Shown here piece by piece: positions 1 through 10,098 of a stretch of 64,000 nucleotides of DNA (position 1 is the first letter of the stretch; each line of letters begins with the position of its first letter). The notes below the pieces were generated by a model that was given only the letters and a program-made list of their open reading frames with translations, was not told the origin of the DNA and ran no database searches. The position numbers and the translations under genes were made by a program. The stretch is from NCBI RefSeq assembly GCF_905475465.1, contig NC_062254.1, positions 578,001 through 642,000 on the forward strand. Reading direction: 5' to 3'. This DNA is from Pieris napi. Lineage: Eukaryota > Arthropoda > Insecta > Lepidoptera > Pieridae.

Positions 1-420
1 TCCACGCCTATTGGCGATACTAAAGAAATAAATAGCAATAAAACTCCATTGTGAACTCGGTTTTAGGTCAATGACAGAGGTTTGTTTAAGTAATTAATGC
101 AATTGGCCATTGCTGATGCAAGCACCATGTGCATTGTACCTAATGTTTAATCTGTGCATTGATCTATTAATTAGGACATCACATGTACAATTAGTAATTC
201 ATTGCGATTAATATACAAACTACGATTATCTTTATTTATTAACCGACTTCAAAATAGGAGCTTGCTTATTAGAAATATTTCGAGAGATTTATATTCCAAC
301 TTACAGTCCAATATTTTTCAAAAGTATTTGAGATATTTCTGATGCATGCATGTATAATATAGATATATTTAGTTGAATATTGTAAATATGTATTTGATGT
401 TTATTTATTTATTCATATTC

Positions 421-540
421 TTACAGCTAATACATATCTTTATTATAAAAGAAAAACTTTGACAATATAAAAAGCCAAAACAGATTATATTGATAAACAA
501 GATATAATATGAAACAAGATATAATATGAAACAGTTAACA
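421..540 (-). mobile_element. LINE family A 3'UTR fragment
   Basis: Read on the minus strand it carries the phrase taatctgttttggcttt, followed by ttatattgtc and a run toward ttagctgtaag. The same string of motifs occurs at 3895-4013, 26281-26400 (minus) and 61690-61815, so this is a decayed, 5'-truncated tail of one non-LTR retrotransposon family, called family A here. Confidence 0.6.
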
Positions 541-900
541 TAAGTACAATAATAGATAGAGAAAGAAAACTGAAATTAAACCTCAAACAAACGACAGTAA
601 TTAATACTTAATATTTTAAAGAAAAACTACATTGTAACTGCTAAATAAAGTCGAAGTCTTCCCTTCTTAAAATATTTCCTATAATCCTCTTTGACGGTTA
701 CGGTATAATTTATCTATTTTAACGTAATGATGTTACGGCTTTATAATCCCAACATTAAGTTTCCATTCTTCGTTTATTAAAACCTAAACCTAACAATCAA
801 ATATACAGTATTTATAATTTCCTTAACTTACATAGTAATAATAAAAGAAATTACAAATTAATAAAAAGAAAATTAAAACAATTTTAAAAAGTTGGTCCCT

Positions 901-975
901 GCGATACTTATTAGTTGAGCGAGGAAAGCACCAGCTCTGGGGTCACCGGTACTATCTTTGGGGCGCCAACTTAAA
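901..975 (+). repeat. Fragment of the retroelement repeat also present at 19.1-19.3 kb
   Basis: This stretch (gcgatacttatt .. gaggaaagcaccagctct .. ggcgcc) matches the minus strand of about 19271-19342 with few differences, so the two copies lie in opposite orientation. Only the central part is shared here. Identity of the element is not known to me; it behaves like a piece of a non-LTR retrotransposon 3' region. Confidence 0.6.
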
Positions 976-1407
976 TTTTTATTTACTGAGCACTAAGTTA
1001 TAAGTTTTCTTAAAGTATTTACAAGAAATCGACTTTATTTTTAAAAAATTATTTGATTATTTTGCATTTCATAACAGGCGACATTAGCGTTCATTAATAG
1101 AACTACATTGTATCTTTGTTAGATGACGTAATTCGTCAAGCGCCAATGCCCAGCCATTTATAATCTAATTATTGCGGTAATAATTCAGCTGAGGGACGAT
1201 ATTAGTAGCCGACATTGGCACTCCCTAATAAAGAATTCTGACGTAATTTGACCAAACTTATCCATACATCGGAATTAATCTTATTTACTCTTATTCATTC
1301 ACTCTTAGTGTAATTGCACCCACTAAGAGATAGACTTAAGTTACAAAGTCAAAAGTAAAATCATTTAGGCATATTAAAGATGCACTTGAAAGTCAAAATT
1401 ACGAAAA

Positions 1408-1492
1408 AAATTACTAGTTGCCCCTTCCTAAAGGTAGTTTCATATGGAGATGAATTGGCAAGAAACTCCATACTTACTCTTTTAAAATATTT
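1408..1492 (-). repeat. Possible LINE family B 3'UTR piece
   Basis: The sequence attggcaagaaactcc followed by ctcttttaaaa resembles, in the same orientation, the 3'UTR downstream of the LINE stop codon at 20182 (ggcaagaaactctcccccac..). It is short and diverged. Confidence 0.4.
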
Positions 1493-1612
1493 TGTAATAC
1501 ATTGATTTGATAATTATATGTGAAATAACAACCTTTTTTGAATTCATAGGGTAAGTGGGCTTTATAGGTATAAAGGGATGTTGATGCGCTTGCTGTAAAA
1601 TAAAAATATTAC

Positions 1613-1781
1613 CTGAAACTCTGCACCCGGAATCTTCTTAAAGCAATATCAGCGACGGGCCGGCCGTCCTTGTACCACGATATCCGTGGCGGGGGCCGGG
1701 CGCTCGCTTGGCACTCCAGCTTCACCCGGCTGCCCCGGGTGGCTCGCACCGACTGCATCGGTTCTATCCGTGCGGGACTAC
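1613..1781 (-). CDS. Exon of an immunoglobulin-domain gene (first half of an Ig domain)
   Basis: Seen: on the minus strand a 169 nt GC-rich block sits between a splice acceptor (..tacccag, AG at 1783-1782) and a donor (..TTTCAG/gtaat, GT at 1612-1611). After two leading bases it reads 55 codons without a stop and ends two bases into a codon (phase 1 in, phase 2 out). The peptide has SVRATRGSRVKLEC at residues 10-23, a Trp 12 residues after the Cys, then WYKDGRPV. Known: this is the B-C strand core of I-set Ig domains of surface receptors and secreted ligands. The second half (D-x-G-x-Y-x-C) must be on the next exon, left of here; I do not find it in 1-1612. The block is far richer in GC than its surroundings, as expected of conserved coding DNA. 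An acceptor four bases further in (AG at 1779-1778) is possible. Which gene is not determined; a neuregulin/Vein-type ligand or a receptor kinase Ig domain are guesses. Confidence 0.8.
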
Positions 1782-2795
1782 CTGGGTACAGGGATAGGTA
1801 TTATTATAAAGTATATATATATATCTTGTGCATTATTGATGTAAAGTTATTTTTAGTTTAGGTTTGAGTAGGGGTTCGACAGATTTAATTAGATTCATAT
1901 TTAGTCTTAGGATCTAGAATTTATTTTGAGGTTGGAATTTTGATTTTACACTATACGAAATGTTTCTAATGAATTAACTAAAACTACTGGACCGAATTTC
2001 AAAATTATTTCACAATTAGAATGCTATATCATTATAGATATATGTCAAAATATTAAAAAAAAATATGTCCAACCACGTCCAGGATCTTAATAAATAAGTA
2101 CCTAAAAGTCGCATGTATGTGTTGAGTATATATGTATTTCCATAAAAAATATTTTCTATACTTTTCTTTAGGCAATTCAGTAAAACAATTAAAAGGGTAA
2201 ATAACCCTAAAGAGGTGAAAACATTACCGCAACAAACGTGCCAAGTACTTGTGAGAACGTAATATTATGTATTCGAAAAGTCTTTAAAAGTTCCCCACTA
2301 AAAATAAAATCCTGTCATTCGGCCAATGGCCCTATTATTTCTTGTGACGAGTTACATATGTGACATCAGAAATAGATTATCTATTTAAATGAATAATTTT
2401 TGAACGTATTTAAACGTTACTTTATAAAATTATGTATGTGCGTTTAATATTGTCTCTGATTTACAGCAAATTAACTGTGGTCTGCCAGAGACAACATCAA
2501 ATTGAAAGACAACTATTTGACCTTTTGTCTATCGAAATGTTGCCATTTTAACACCAACTATGCTGTGAAGTTTGTATTCAATATTATACTGTATTTTTAC
2601 AAAAACTACTGATTCTGTCTTTTAGCTGTTGTTTGGTATTATAGTGCTTTTCATGAAAGAAGTCCCGCGGATATTTTTGGAACTAAATTTGACAGGTCGG
2701 CAATGTTGTCATTCGTCGATGTTATCAAGTTCGTTTGTTGTGGTAGATTTTTGTGAATTTTTAACTAGCTTAGTGCATTTTAAATATTGATTACA
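1782..2795. other. AT-rich stretch with a decayed Helitron-like fragment
   Basis: Around 1979-2030 the text aaactactggaccga .. attagaatgctat resembles the 5' part of the Helitrons at 27035 and 54613 (ctactggaccgattt .. gaaagctacatt), without recognisable ends. From about 2690 to 2795 there may be the 5' leader of the transposase-like gene that starts at 2796. Nothing else recognised. Confidence 0.4.
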
Positions 2796-3277
2796 ATGCC
2801 AAAAGTTGTAAAAAGTTCGGCTCGAGAAATGATATTAAAGGTGAAAGAGTTCTGTGAAGCGGAACATAAGAATCAAGGTGTTTTAATACAACTAAACAAT
2901 GTTCGGAAGAGAATTGCCGCCATAACAGGTACTTTTTAGAGTTGCCATTTAATATTTTTTTGCTGTATTGATGGGACTTTTATGATATAAATTCGTTTTT
3001 GCGACAAAATTCAACAAATACATAACGTGATGAAACTAGGTAACTGAAATTAAAACATATATTACATAAGCATAATAACTTAAAGTTATTATTATTTTTA
3101 ATTGTTCATAATTTAATTGCAGGTGTGTCAGAAATAACTATAACAAGAATTACAAACGAAGGTATAACAGCGGTGTGTACTTCGAAAAAAATTGTAACCC
3201 AACAATTATGCTATAAAACTCTGAATAAAAAATTGTATTGCTTTTCTTTACCCTATTTTCTCAACTTTTCCCTGTAA
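2796..3277 (+). pseudogene. Two-exon N-terminal fragment of a transposase-like (DDE-type element) gene
   Basis: Exon 1 (2796-2928) starts at ATG with MPKVVKSSAREMILKVKEFC and runs 44 codons plus one base to a GT donor at 2929. A 194 nt intron ends ..ttaattgcag, and exon 2 (from 3123) continues in frame with GVSEITITRITNEG, then stops at 3277. Known from memory: lepidopteran genomes carry many genes with this N-terminus (helix-turn-helix with 'GVS-x-x-T-I-x-R-I') followed by a DDE superfamily endonuclease domain. Here the similarity ends about 23 codons into exon 2 and no catalytic domain follows, so it is a broken 5' part. The in-frame join across the intron supports the gene structure. A good donor (ct/GTAAGT at 3274) overlaps the stop, so a third exon is possible, but I see no continuation. 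Non-functional as a transposase on this evidence. Confidence 0.6.
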
Positions 3278-3789
3278 GTAGGTAGAACACCGCTAATATA
3301 AGTAAATAAATATATACTTTTTACATAACAGAAATATTGTTTCATCGAAGTATGCAGAAAATAATATTACTTGATAAATTACATCTGCTAAATGTAAATA
3401 AAATAGGTAAATTTTTTACTCATAAATGGCAACATTACGTCATGCGATTGCAGCGCCGCGTCTGGGGGACTTCTTTCGTGAAAAGGACTATAAATATAAA
3501 TTTCAATAGATTAACACATAGTATGATATTTTAATATAAGCTAACTTCAAGCTTTAATAAAACGTCACATTGACATATAAGAATATAAGTATGATACATT
3601 CCTTTCATACTATCTGTGGACGTATCTTATTACTTTTTTTTAGAGAAAAGAAATGCAAGTTTAAAGAAATTTATTCATAAGTACGAATTGCATATCGCCA
3701 TCGAAGATTTTAAATATTTAACATTATTTAGAGCATATAATGCAACTGGTTTATTTGAGTAATGTTTAAAATAAAAATTCAAAGATATA

Positions 3790-3890
3790 TAGGTGGCAAA
3801 CGGGCGGGAGGTTCATCTGATGTTAAATGATACGTCCATAGACTCCCACATTGCCAGAAGGCTCGCAAGTACGTTGATGGCCTTTTAAAA
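3790..3890 (+). repeat. Short lepidopteran repeat (family L), 5' half
   Basis: Core ggcaaacgggcgggaggttc, then ctgatgttaaatgata and gctcgcaagtacgttg. The fuller copies in the window (38528-38722, 39550-39801) continue with ggtacgctcttttcttgaag. This copy ends before that part. I know this as a very common lepidopteran interspersed repeat but not its class with certainty. Confidence 0.75.
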
Positions 3891-3894
3891 CATT

Positions 3895-4013
3895 TGTCTA
3901 TTAAAGTACTTATGTTTTCTGTTTCATATATTTTGTTTATGTAATCTGTTTTGGCTTTGTATATTGTAGTGTTTTCTTTTATAATATGGATTTGTTAGCT
4001 GTAAGATTACTAA
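3895..4013 (+). mobile_element. LINE family A 3'UTR, interrupted by a DNA transposon
   Basis: Contains gttttctgtttcatatat, taatctgttttggctttg and ends gctgtaagattactaa. It parallels 61690-61805 almost word for word. The copy at 61 kb continues with caaaataaat, and here the matching aataaatt is found only after the 1.28 kb element, at 5301. The LINE tail therefore predates and hosts the insertion at 4016-5298. Confidence 0.75.
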
Positions 4014-4015
4014 TA

Positions 4016-5298
4016 GGGTAGGGCGGGGCTAGTTGAGCAATTTTTCACTTGCTTGGATATAGCTCCTCAATGATAAGTCTCAATGAGTTGTTATGTGTCC
4101 TGATGGATTAGTAATTTATCCCTTAACAAATGTGTCCATAGTATTTTTTTGTAACAAGTCCAATATAATAGCTACAGATGTTTAAATGCAGAAAGTCAAG
4201 TATGCTCAATGTACCCCATAGGTGGGGTAAGTTGAGCACTAAGAATGTCTAGGCCAAACCATGGGTTCTATGTTAACTTGAGATGAAATAAAATATGTGT
4301 TAGACAGTGTGTTACACATTTATAGTCTTTTATTGACAGAACAACAAAATTTAAAGAAATTTTCTTTGTATATTTAACCGAAACTAGAATCAACAAAACA
4401 TGAGCATCCATAGCTATCCATTACTTCCGATAATTTCTAAAAAAGATTACCAAGGCTGGTGGGTTCTGGTTTCTGTATGGATAGCTACGATTTTTTTGTT
4501 TTTAAAACATCATCAACCATTCTTTTCCGGAAATCTTTTTTGCAATTCAGCTTGGTGGAATTTCAGCACACTCTTAGGCAAGGCGACGGACGTCTTTTGG
4601 AGAAAAATGCCATTTGTAGCAAGAATTTTTTCAACAGTTCTCTTGTGAGAGAGGATATACTTCCCTCGGTGTTGTATAGCCCATAAATGAATCATCACCT
4701 TCATTTAATTTATTTAAAAGTCAACCAATACCGAATTCTTTAGCGGCGGTATTCACACTTTTTCCCTCATCGTGGACAGTCTTTGCAGCATTATTTAAGT
4801 ATTCAGTAGTGTAAGAACATCTTGTAGTCTTCCATTTGTAAGTCCGCATCCAAACAAAAAATAAAAGATTCATTACTCATCAGTTGTTTAAGTCGTAGAG
4901 TTAGTTGAGCTATAGTTGCTCAACTTACCCCAACCCAGAATTTTAAAAGAAAAGTAGGATTGTAAATAAATGCCTAGAATTAGACCCAAAACCTATTTAC
5001 AAATCAAAAATACAATAATCTTCTGAAAGATTAACACTCTCCTGATTGAAAACAGAGAACATTTGACAAAGACAGACGAAATCTTGCGATAAACAATGTT
5101 TTTACTTTTTGGTCACAAAATAAACAAAACGCCGTGACACTTCACTCACTCGTCGAGCTGCCACTAGCTATCGTGCGATGATTACCTCTCCTACGACTCC
5201 TTCTTTTCGCTATATGATACTCCCGCGTAAGGTGAATAGTTTCCGAGATATTTCGATTGCCCAACTTGCCCCTATGCTCAACTAGCCCCGCTCTACCC
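4016..5298 (-). mobile_element. Pogo/Tigger-like DNA transposon, 1283 bp, with transposase fossil
   Basis: Seen: terminal inverted repeats of 24 bp (gggtagggcggggctagttg.. at 4016 and its complement ending at 5298, one mismatch), flanked on both sides by TA. The end motif is repeated inside the element: ggggtaagttgagc near 4219 and tgctcaacttacccc near 4918. The minus strand holds the start of a pogo-type transposase (next entry). Known: TA target duplication and a Psq-type N-terminal helix-turn-helix are hallmarks of the pogo/Tigger branch of Tc1/mariner. The element sits inside a LINE family A tail, which gives its empty site. It has lost any catalytic domain, so it could only have moved with help from another copy. 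Confidence 0.85.
4400..4849 (-). pseudogene. Decayed N-terminal part of a pogo/Tigger-type transposase
   Basis: Starting at the ATG whose complement is 4847-4849, the minus strand reads 42 codons (MRTYKWKTTRCSYTTEYLNN.. to ..AAKEFGIG) before a stop at 4721-4723. The motif 'Y-T-x-E-x-L-x-N-A-A-K-x-V .. G-K-S-V-x-x-A-A-K-E-F-G-I' is that of the Psq/CENP-B-like DNA-binding helix-turn-helix at the start of Tigger-like transposases. Beyond the stop, related pieces continue with frame shifts and further stops: GYTTPREVYPLSQE, then SPKDVRRLA, IPPS and a W-x-x-x-F segment. These match the order of the second DNA-binding (CENP-B box) region. No DDE catalytic block is present: the fossil fades out near 4400. 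Several in-frame stops show it is dead. Other ORFs of 60-80 aa in this interval are shadows. Confidence 0.75.
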
Positions 5299-5300
5299 TA

Positions 5301-5800
5301 AATAAATTAACGTTGGTATAAAAACAAGTTCATTCAGTGAATACAAAATAATTTATTTCCCAAATAATATTATTTCTTAAATGATTCTCACATTATAATA
5401 GGTATGAGAGTGTTGGCTTTGTTTCAGAATCTCTTATTGATGATATTGCTAAGTACTGTAATTTACTATGTTAATTCTTTGGGATATTTATAACATTTTG
5501 CTTTAATGTTTGTGTGGATAACCGTAGGTTCTCGGTTCGATTCAGGGATTCATTGTTTCGGTAATGTTATCACAATACGAAATGTGCCTAGTGTCCCATT
5601 GCTCTTGGTCCAAACAACTTTGATTGGCACTTGTGCAAAGTGGATTCCTAAGTGTCATTGAAAACTGTCATATAGTGTTAGTGTTAATTAACACTATTGA
5701 CTGATGTAAATATTGTATAGTGGGAATATATAATATATTTAATTATGATAAATCTGCATCAAATATAAATAAGTTTTAATCATGTATAATCGAATATATG
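5301..5800. other. Short remainder of LINE tail, then unrecognised AT-rich DNA
   Basis: 5301-5320 is the continuation of the LINE family A tail cut by the pogo-like element. Near 5528-5550 the text aggttctcggttcgattc resembles a tRNA-type B box, but there is no matching A box at the right distance, so I do not call a SINE here. Confidence 0.4.
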
Positions 5801-6073
5801 GCTGTAGTGTAATAGTGGCTGTAGCGTGCGACACTCATCCCACAGGTTGTAGGTTCAATCCCCGGCTGTGCACCAATGGACTTTCTGTCTATGTGCGCAT
5901 TTAATATTCGCTTGAACGGTGAAGGTAAACATCTTGAGGAAACCGGTCTGCCTTAGACCCAAAAAGTGGACGGCGTGTGTCAGGCACAGGAGGCTGAACA
6001 ACTACTTATTAGATTGACAAATGAACAACAGATGCAGAAATCTGGGGCCTAGAAAAGGTTGTAGAGCCACTGG
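5801..6073 (+). mobile_element. tRNA-derived SINE (Metulj-like), near full length
   Basis: Head resembles a tRNA: A-box-like gtggctgtagcgtgcga and B-box-like aggttcaatccccggctg. The body follows in family order: caccaatggactttctgtct, gtgcgcattta, cggtgaaggtaaacatc, gacggcgtgtgtcaggca, ttagattgacaaatga, and the tail ggttgtagagccactgg. Pol III promoter boxes are internal. Family name is from memory of Heliconius SINEs. Confidence 0.85.
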
Positions 6074-6517
6074 TTTTAATCGAAAAACAATAGACTATCT
6101 GGGAATGGGAAATACAATTGTGGTGATGACGCATTTGAGTGTCATTAGGTTGTTAAGTGTTGAATCTGTCAACGCATGACGTCACATTCCTCCTACATAG
6201 TACTTCCATTGAGGAGCACGAGGTATTCCGAGATTCTGCCAATAGATCCGCCTACGATGGAACTCGGAAATGTCCATAGTAGTCGTAATACGTCAATGTA
6301 TGTTCAAACAGAATGAAAATAGATTTATTGATTTGTTATTAACACCACAGTTGGAAGTGCTTCAATTTGACTTTTATATAGCAAATTTAACTGTCAAGTA
6401 CACGGAGATCGACCTATGTAGAGTATGGGGATATTGTACTATGATTTAAATATGTAATTCGAGAATATTATGGCAATAAGCTTTCTGTAAATAAATAAAA
6501 ATAAGTAAATTGTATAA

Positions 6518-6842
6518 TCTAATATATAAAATTCTCGTGTCACAATGTTCGATCCCATACTCCTCCGAAATAGCTCGACCGATTCTTGTGAATTTTTTTA
6601 TGCATATTCAGTAAGTCTGAAAATTGGCTACTATCTTTCAAATCCCAAAATTTTTATTTTTTAGATAATTTTTTTGTTTTTGTTTTTTTATGATACAATA
6701 TACAAAAATACATACAACCCTTAACTTTCACCCCTCTACGATCAACCTCTATTTTTTATTATTGTAGGTAGTTATTTTTATTGAACTAAATGTTTCCTAG
6801 AAATAATATATATGGCAAAACGACGATTGCCGGGTCAGCTAG
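6518..6842 (+). mobile_element. Non-autonomous Helitron, 325 bp
   Basis: Begins TC (TCTAATATATAAAATTCTCG) right after an A at 6517 and ends CTAG right before a T at 6843, which is the Helitron insertion signature. Just inside the 3' end the text ggcaaaacgacgattgccgg folds into a short hairpin. No coding capacity for Rep/helicase. A copy of the same 5' end occurs at 44896. Confidence 0.85.
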
Positions 6843-8225
6843 TAGTTTTATTAAATTTTACTAGAAATTTGGCAATATATAAGCTTGTATATTTTAAATA
6901 TACTATTGACCATATAAACAAACAAATGACTATGTTAATAAACTTTAATATGAGTTCTAAGAACGTTTTAGCGATTTTTTTGTGGCGCCTTTATATTTCA
7001 GATAATTTACATTAAACCATAATGAAATATCAGGGAGTATATCATCAGGAATTACACTATCTACCGTATTGTTACTGTTCGTTCGTCGTGTCGTATAAGG
7101 ATAATAATATGCATGAAAATACTTAATTACAATCATTTCTCAAACAAGAACGAAAGTATTTTGTTTAGTGATACCTACCATATATACACTGTACAGGGCT
7201 CGCGAGTAGTTTATAAGAATTGCTACGCTCTTTTCTTGAAGGACCCTAGGTTGAATAGTGGTGCGCGGCAAAAACTGTCTAAAAACCCGCTTAACCTTAA
7301 AAAAGTATAGTTTGGACTTTGAGTGGAGCAAGGAAGTACGTTGTGTACCTACTGTCTACTGTGTAACTAGCTTTTTCAATACTTATGTAATACTAGAATA
7401 ATAAACAATGTTTACAAATCAATTAAATGTAACAAACATATTAATTAACAACACTATGTGGAACCAGAAGCCCACTAAAGTATTTCCGAACCATTCGACT
7501 TAGGGTACTTCAACCGTACCAATTCTTAAAAGGTCGGCAACTAAATTTCAACATTGCATAATGATTTTTATACGTTCCCGTCGCCAGACTAGACGCCAAT
7601 TATCTCCAAGTCGTCATTATAAATAGTTCACCACATCCTGAGGAAATGTTCAGGTGTGTTGGACTTCAGCCAACATCTTTTGAGCCTACTCTTCTTCACC
7701 GAAGAGAATATAACTATTATTTTCAGGGCCAGGCAAATGCAACTTGATATGTTCCTAGTACCACGTGGACGAGTATAATATGTAATTATTTGGCCATACC
7801 TATCTTAAGTCTATCTTAAGTAGGTACATTTTGGTTACCAATTGTATAAACAGAAGTTACCCTATAAATGATAAAAAAATCTTCTAGCATTGGACTGCTT
7901 TTTTGGAACATACTTAAATTGTAAATTTCCACGTCCTAATATATAAAAATCAGTATTACTTAATGTATTATTTCTGCCCTATTGATCAAGTTCAATTTAT
8001 GTGAAATTGTTTTATTAATATGATGACAAATTTATTCATTTATAGAAGTAAGAAATAAAAACTCAGCAGACCTAAGTTCTAAATGCAACTGGCTGCCATA
8101 TAGTTTATAAACGATCATTATCAGAAATATAATATATTTTAATAATGTTAAACAAATTTATATAAAATAATTGAATGAAACATTATATTCTTAAGGTTTT
8201 GTAATAAAAATGATGGTATAAAAAA
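6843..8225. other. AT-rich stretch with one family L scrap
   Basis: At 7216-7280 attgctacgctcttttcttg followed by aaggaccctagg and gtgcgcggcaaaaa is the 3' half of repeat family L. The ORFs of about 65 aa on both strands there come from that repeat. Nothing else recognised. Confidence 0.5.
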
Positions 8226-8484
8226 TCTGTGGCACTATAACCTTTTTAGGTCTGGGTCTTAGATGTATCTGTATCATGATCATTTGTCATTCTAATAGGC
8301 ACGTAGGTGAACAGCCTCCTGTGCCTGACACACGCCGTCGACTTTTTGGGTCTAAGGCAAGCCGGTTTCCTAACGATGTTTTCCTTCACCGATCGAGTAA
8401 ATGTGAAATGCGCACATAGACAGAAAGTCCATTGGTGCTCAGGTATCAAACCTACGACCTCAGGGATGAGAGTCGCCCGCAATC
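8226..8484 (-). mobile_element. Metulj-like SINE, full body, damaged head
   Basis: Plus strand reads the complement of the SINE tail first (tggcactataacctttttag), then cctgtgcctgacacacgccg, gatgttttccttcacc, and the head complement with aacctacgacctcaggga. The A-box end (8478-8484) has lost the usual ccactaggccaacac ending. ORFs on both strands here are SINE shadows. Confidence 0.85.
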
Positions 8485-8956
8485 ACGAAAGTTATCATTA
8501 AATTAAAGCAGGCTTTAAAAAGGCATAAACAAACATACACGCACTTATTAAAAACGTATTTTTAGATTTAAATGTCTATATTAAATTACGTCCTATTGAA
8601 GCAGGTGTTATGGCAAACATCGTGTGGGTTCTTGGAATATGCCTTGAACTATTAAACACTATAATGATTTTAACGTCTTCATACCCATGTAACCACAGTT
8701 TATAGTTATTTTATTCACTGCAATCATAATACTGGAATAATTATTATAATCCAAGATAACTGTTTCGTAATTAAACTATGGTTTACTGCTTTTGCTGTTT
8801 TTCTTTTGGCTTTATACAAATACCGATATAAAAGTATTGGTAGTTAAATGTTACCATGACGTTCCGATGGAATTAAGAGAATCGAAAAAATCCTGTTTGC
8901 AATGTCATTGCCAAATTCTACTATATCTATGGTCATGTCACTATGTTTATTTTATA
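8485..8956. other. Unrecognised AT-rich DNA
   Basis: No repeat family or gene seen. A 91 aa open frame beginning at 8792 runs across the boundary into the inverted repeat and has no recognisable domain. Confidence 0.4.
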
Positions 8957-9566
8957 CTAGCAATGCCCCCCGGTCTCGCTCGCGTAGATACCGATCTTGT
9001 GGTAGTGGAAAGTCTACTAAGTCGGACTATAGATATATTTTTGTTATTAATGTTTTATTTTACATAGATTTAAATTCGTAACACCATTTACGTTGAATGT
9101 CCGACATTAAAACATTCTTTTTGTAGATATTGATACGTTTTAAAATACTGTACAACATTTTTTTGTTCTATCATCAATAGTTTCCACAGCGCACGCGATG
9201 ACAGATTTTTTATGGATATTTTTTTCACACCATGGGATATATTATTGCATTTTTGTTTGGGATTCCTATTTTTTTTTAAATGTATAATGTATATTTTAAT
9301 TTTTAATGCTACATTTTCACTGATTAAAATACGAATCCCTACTAAAACTACAATAATGTTACCCAAAGTGTAAAAAAAATGCCTATAAAATATCTTTCAT
9401 CGCACTGCAAAAACTATTGATGATAGAACAAAAAAATGTTTCACAACATTAAAGAACCTATTGATAAATACATTATTATTTAGGTATGTCCTGCATTTAC
9501 TGTACGTTTAGGCCAAAATGTTAAAAAAATAATATCCACCCGTGCAAAGCCGGGACGGGCCGCTAG
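8957..9566. mobile_element. Helitron-like inverted repeat with a 3' terminus at each end
   Basis: Right end: cacccgtgcaaagccgggac..ccgCTAG followed by T. Left end read on the minus strand: ..gcgagaccggggggcattgCTAG followed by T. Both edges thus look like Helitron 3' ends pointing outward. The arms align imperfectly over about 200-250 bp, including a perfect 30 bp match (aacatttttttgttctatca.. at about 9153-9182 and its complement at about 9416-9445). A 92 aa minus-strand open frame in the left arm is low-complexity and not a gene. Confidence 0.65.
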
Positions 9567-9593
9567 TAATCAATAAATTGTCAAAATATTTTT

Positions 9594-9711
9594 GAAGTTA
9601 TACTTCTTTTGGCGCGTTAGGGAAAAATGATGAGAGTATTTTTTAAACGTAGAATAAGGCGAAAGATAAAATACAAAAAAATATCTTGTTACGCCAAAGA
9701 AGTATAACTTC
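9594..9711. mobile_element. 118 bp MITE with 20 bp inverted ends
   Basis: Left end gaagttatacttctttt-ggcg, right end cgccaaagaagtataacttc: a 20 bp terminal inverted repeat with one extra T. The terminal 13 bases are themselves nearly palindromic. Immediately right, gcgtgtacaagagtacac can form a hairpin; a similar gtacaaagtacac flanks the larger MITE at 16889, suggesting one family. Confidence 0.75.
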
Positions 9712-10098
9712 TAACGCGTGTACAAGAGTACACACACGTTTTTTTTTGTTTCTAATGACGGTCGTATGTACCTACGTATTGTTGAACGTAGTTAAAATCG
9801 TATGAAATCTGTCTTTCATTAAATGCCTAGTTGGAAAATATTAATAGTGAAGGATGATTCATGAAGCTGAGACGGTAACAATTTCAGACGACATAGATTG
9901 AGTTATTGCACAAAATAAAAAGCGACGTGACTCAAGAAGGTAAATGTGGAATACAGATAAATGTGCCAAATTAAATAATTGCATTTTGTTCTTGGCATCG
10001 ATAATTGGAGGTGAATAATTTTAGAAACTGCACAGAGTTAATGTTTTTCAAAGGACAATTTAATTATAATAATTAAGATGATACGGAAAATTAGAGAA

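Larger units (their letters stand above)
1..1612. other. AT-rich non-coding stretch left of the Ig exon
   Basis: Holds a LINE tail piece (421-540), a retroelement fragment (901-975) and a weak LINE 3'UTR-like piece (about 1408-1492). A 17 bp unit starting acaagatataat is exactly repeated in tandem at 497-513 and 514-530. I recognise nothing in 1-420, 541-900 and 976-1407. If the Ig exon call is right this is intron downstream of it. Confidence 0.5.

Noticed and set aside
4400..4704. ORFs of 63-82 aa in both directions
   Set aside because: They are out-of-frame readings of the decayed transposase; the meaningful frame is the broken minus-strand one.
8246..8501. Overlapping 78 aa and 64 aa open frames on opposite strands
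   Set aside because: Both lie wholly within a SINE copy; the same peptide scraps recur at 29096-29384 because the SINE body is open by chance.
8957..9566. CRISPR-like or satellite array
   Set aside because: The similarity is a single inverted pair, without regular spacers or tandem units. No CRISPR array is expected in insect DNA and none is seen anywhere in the window.
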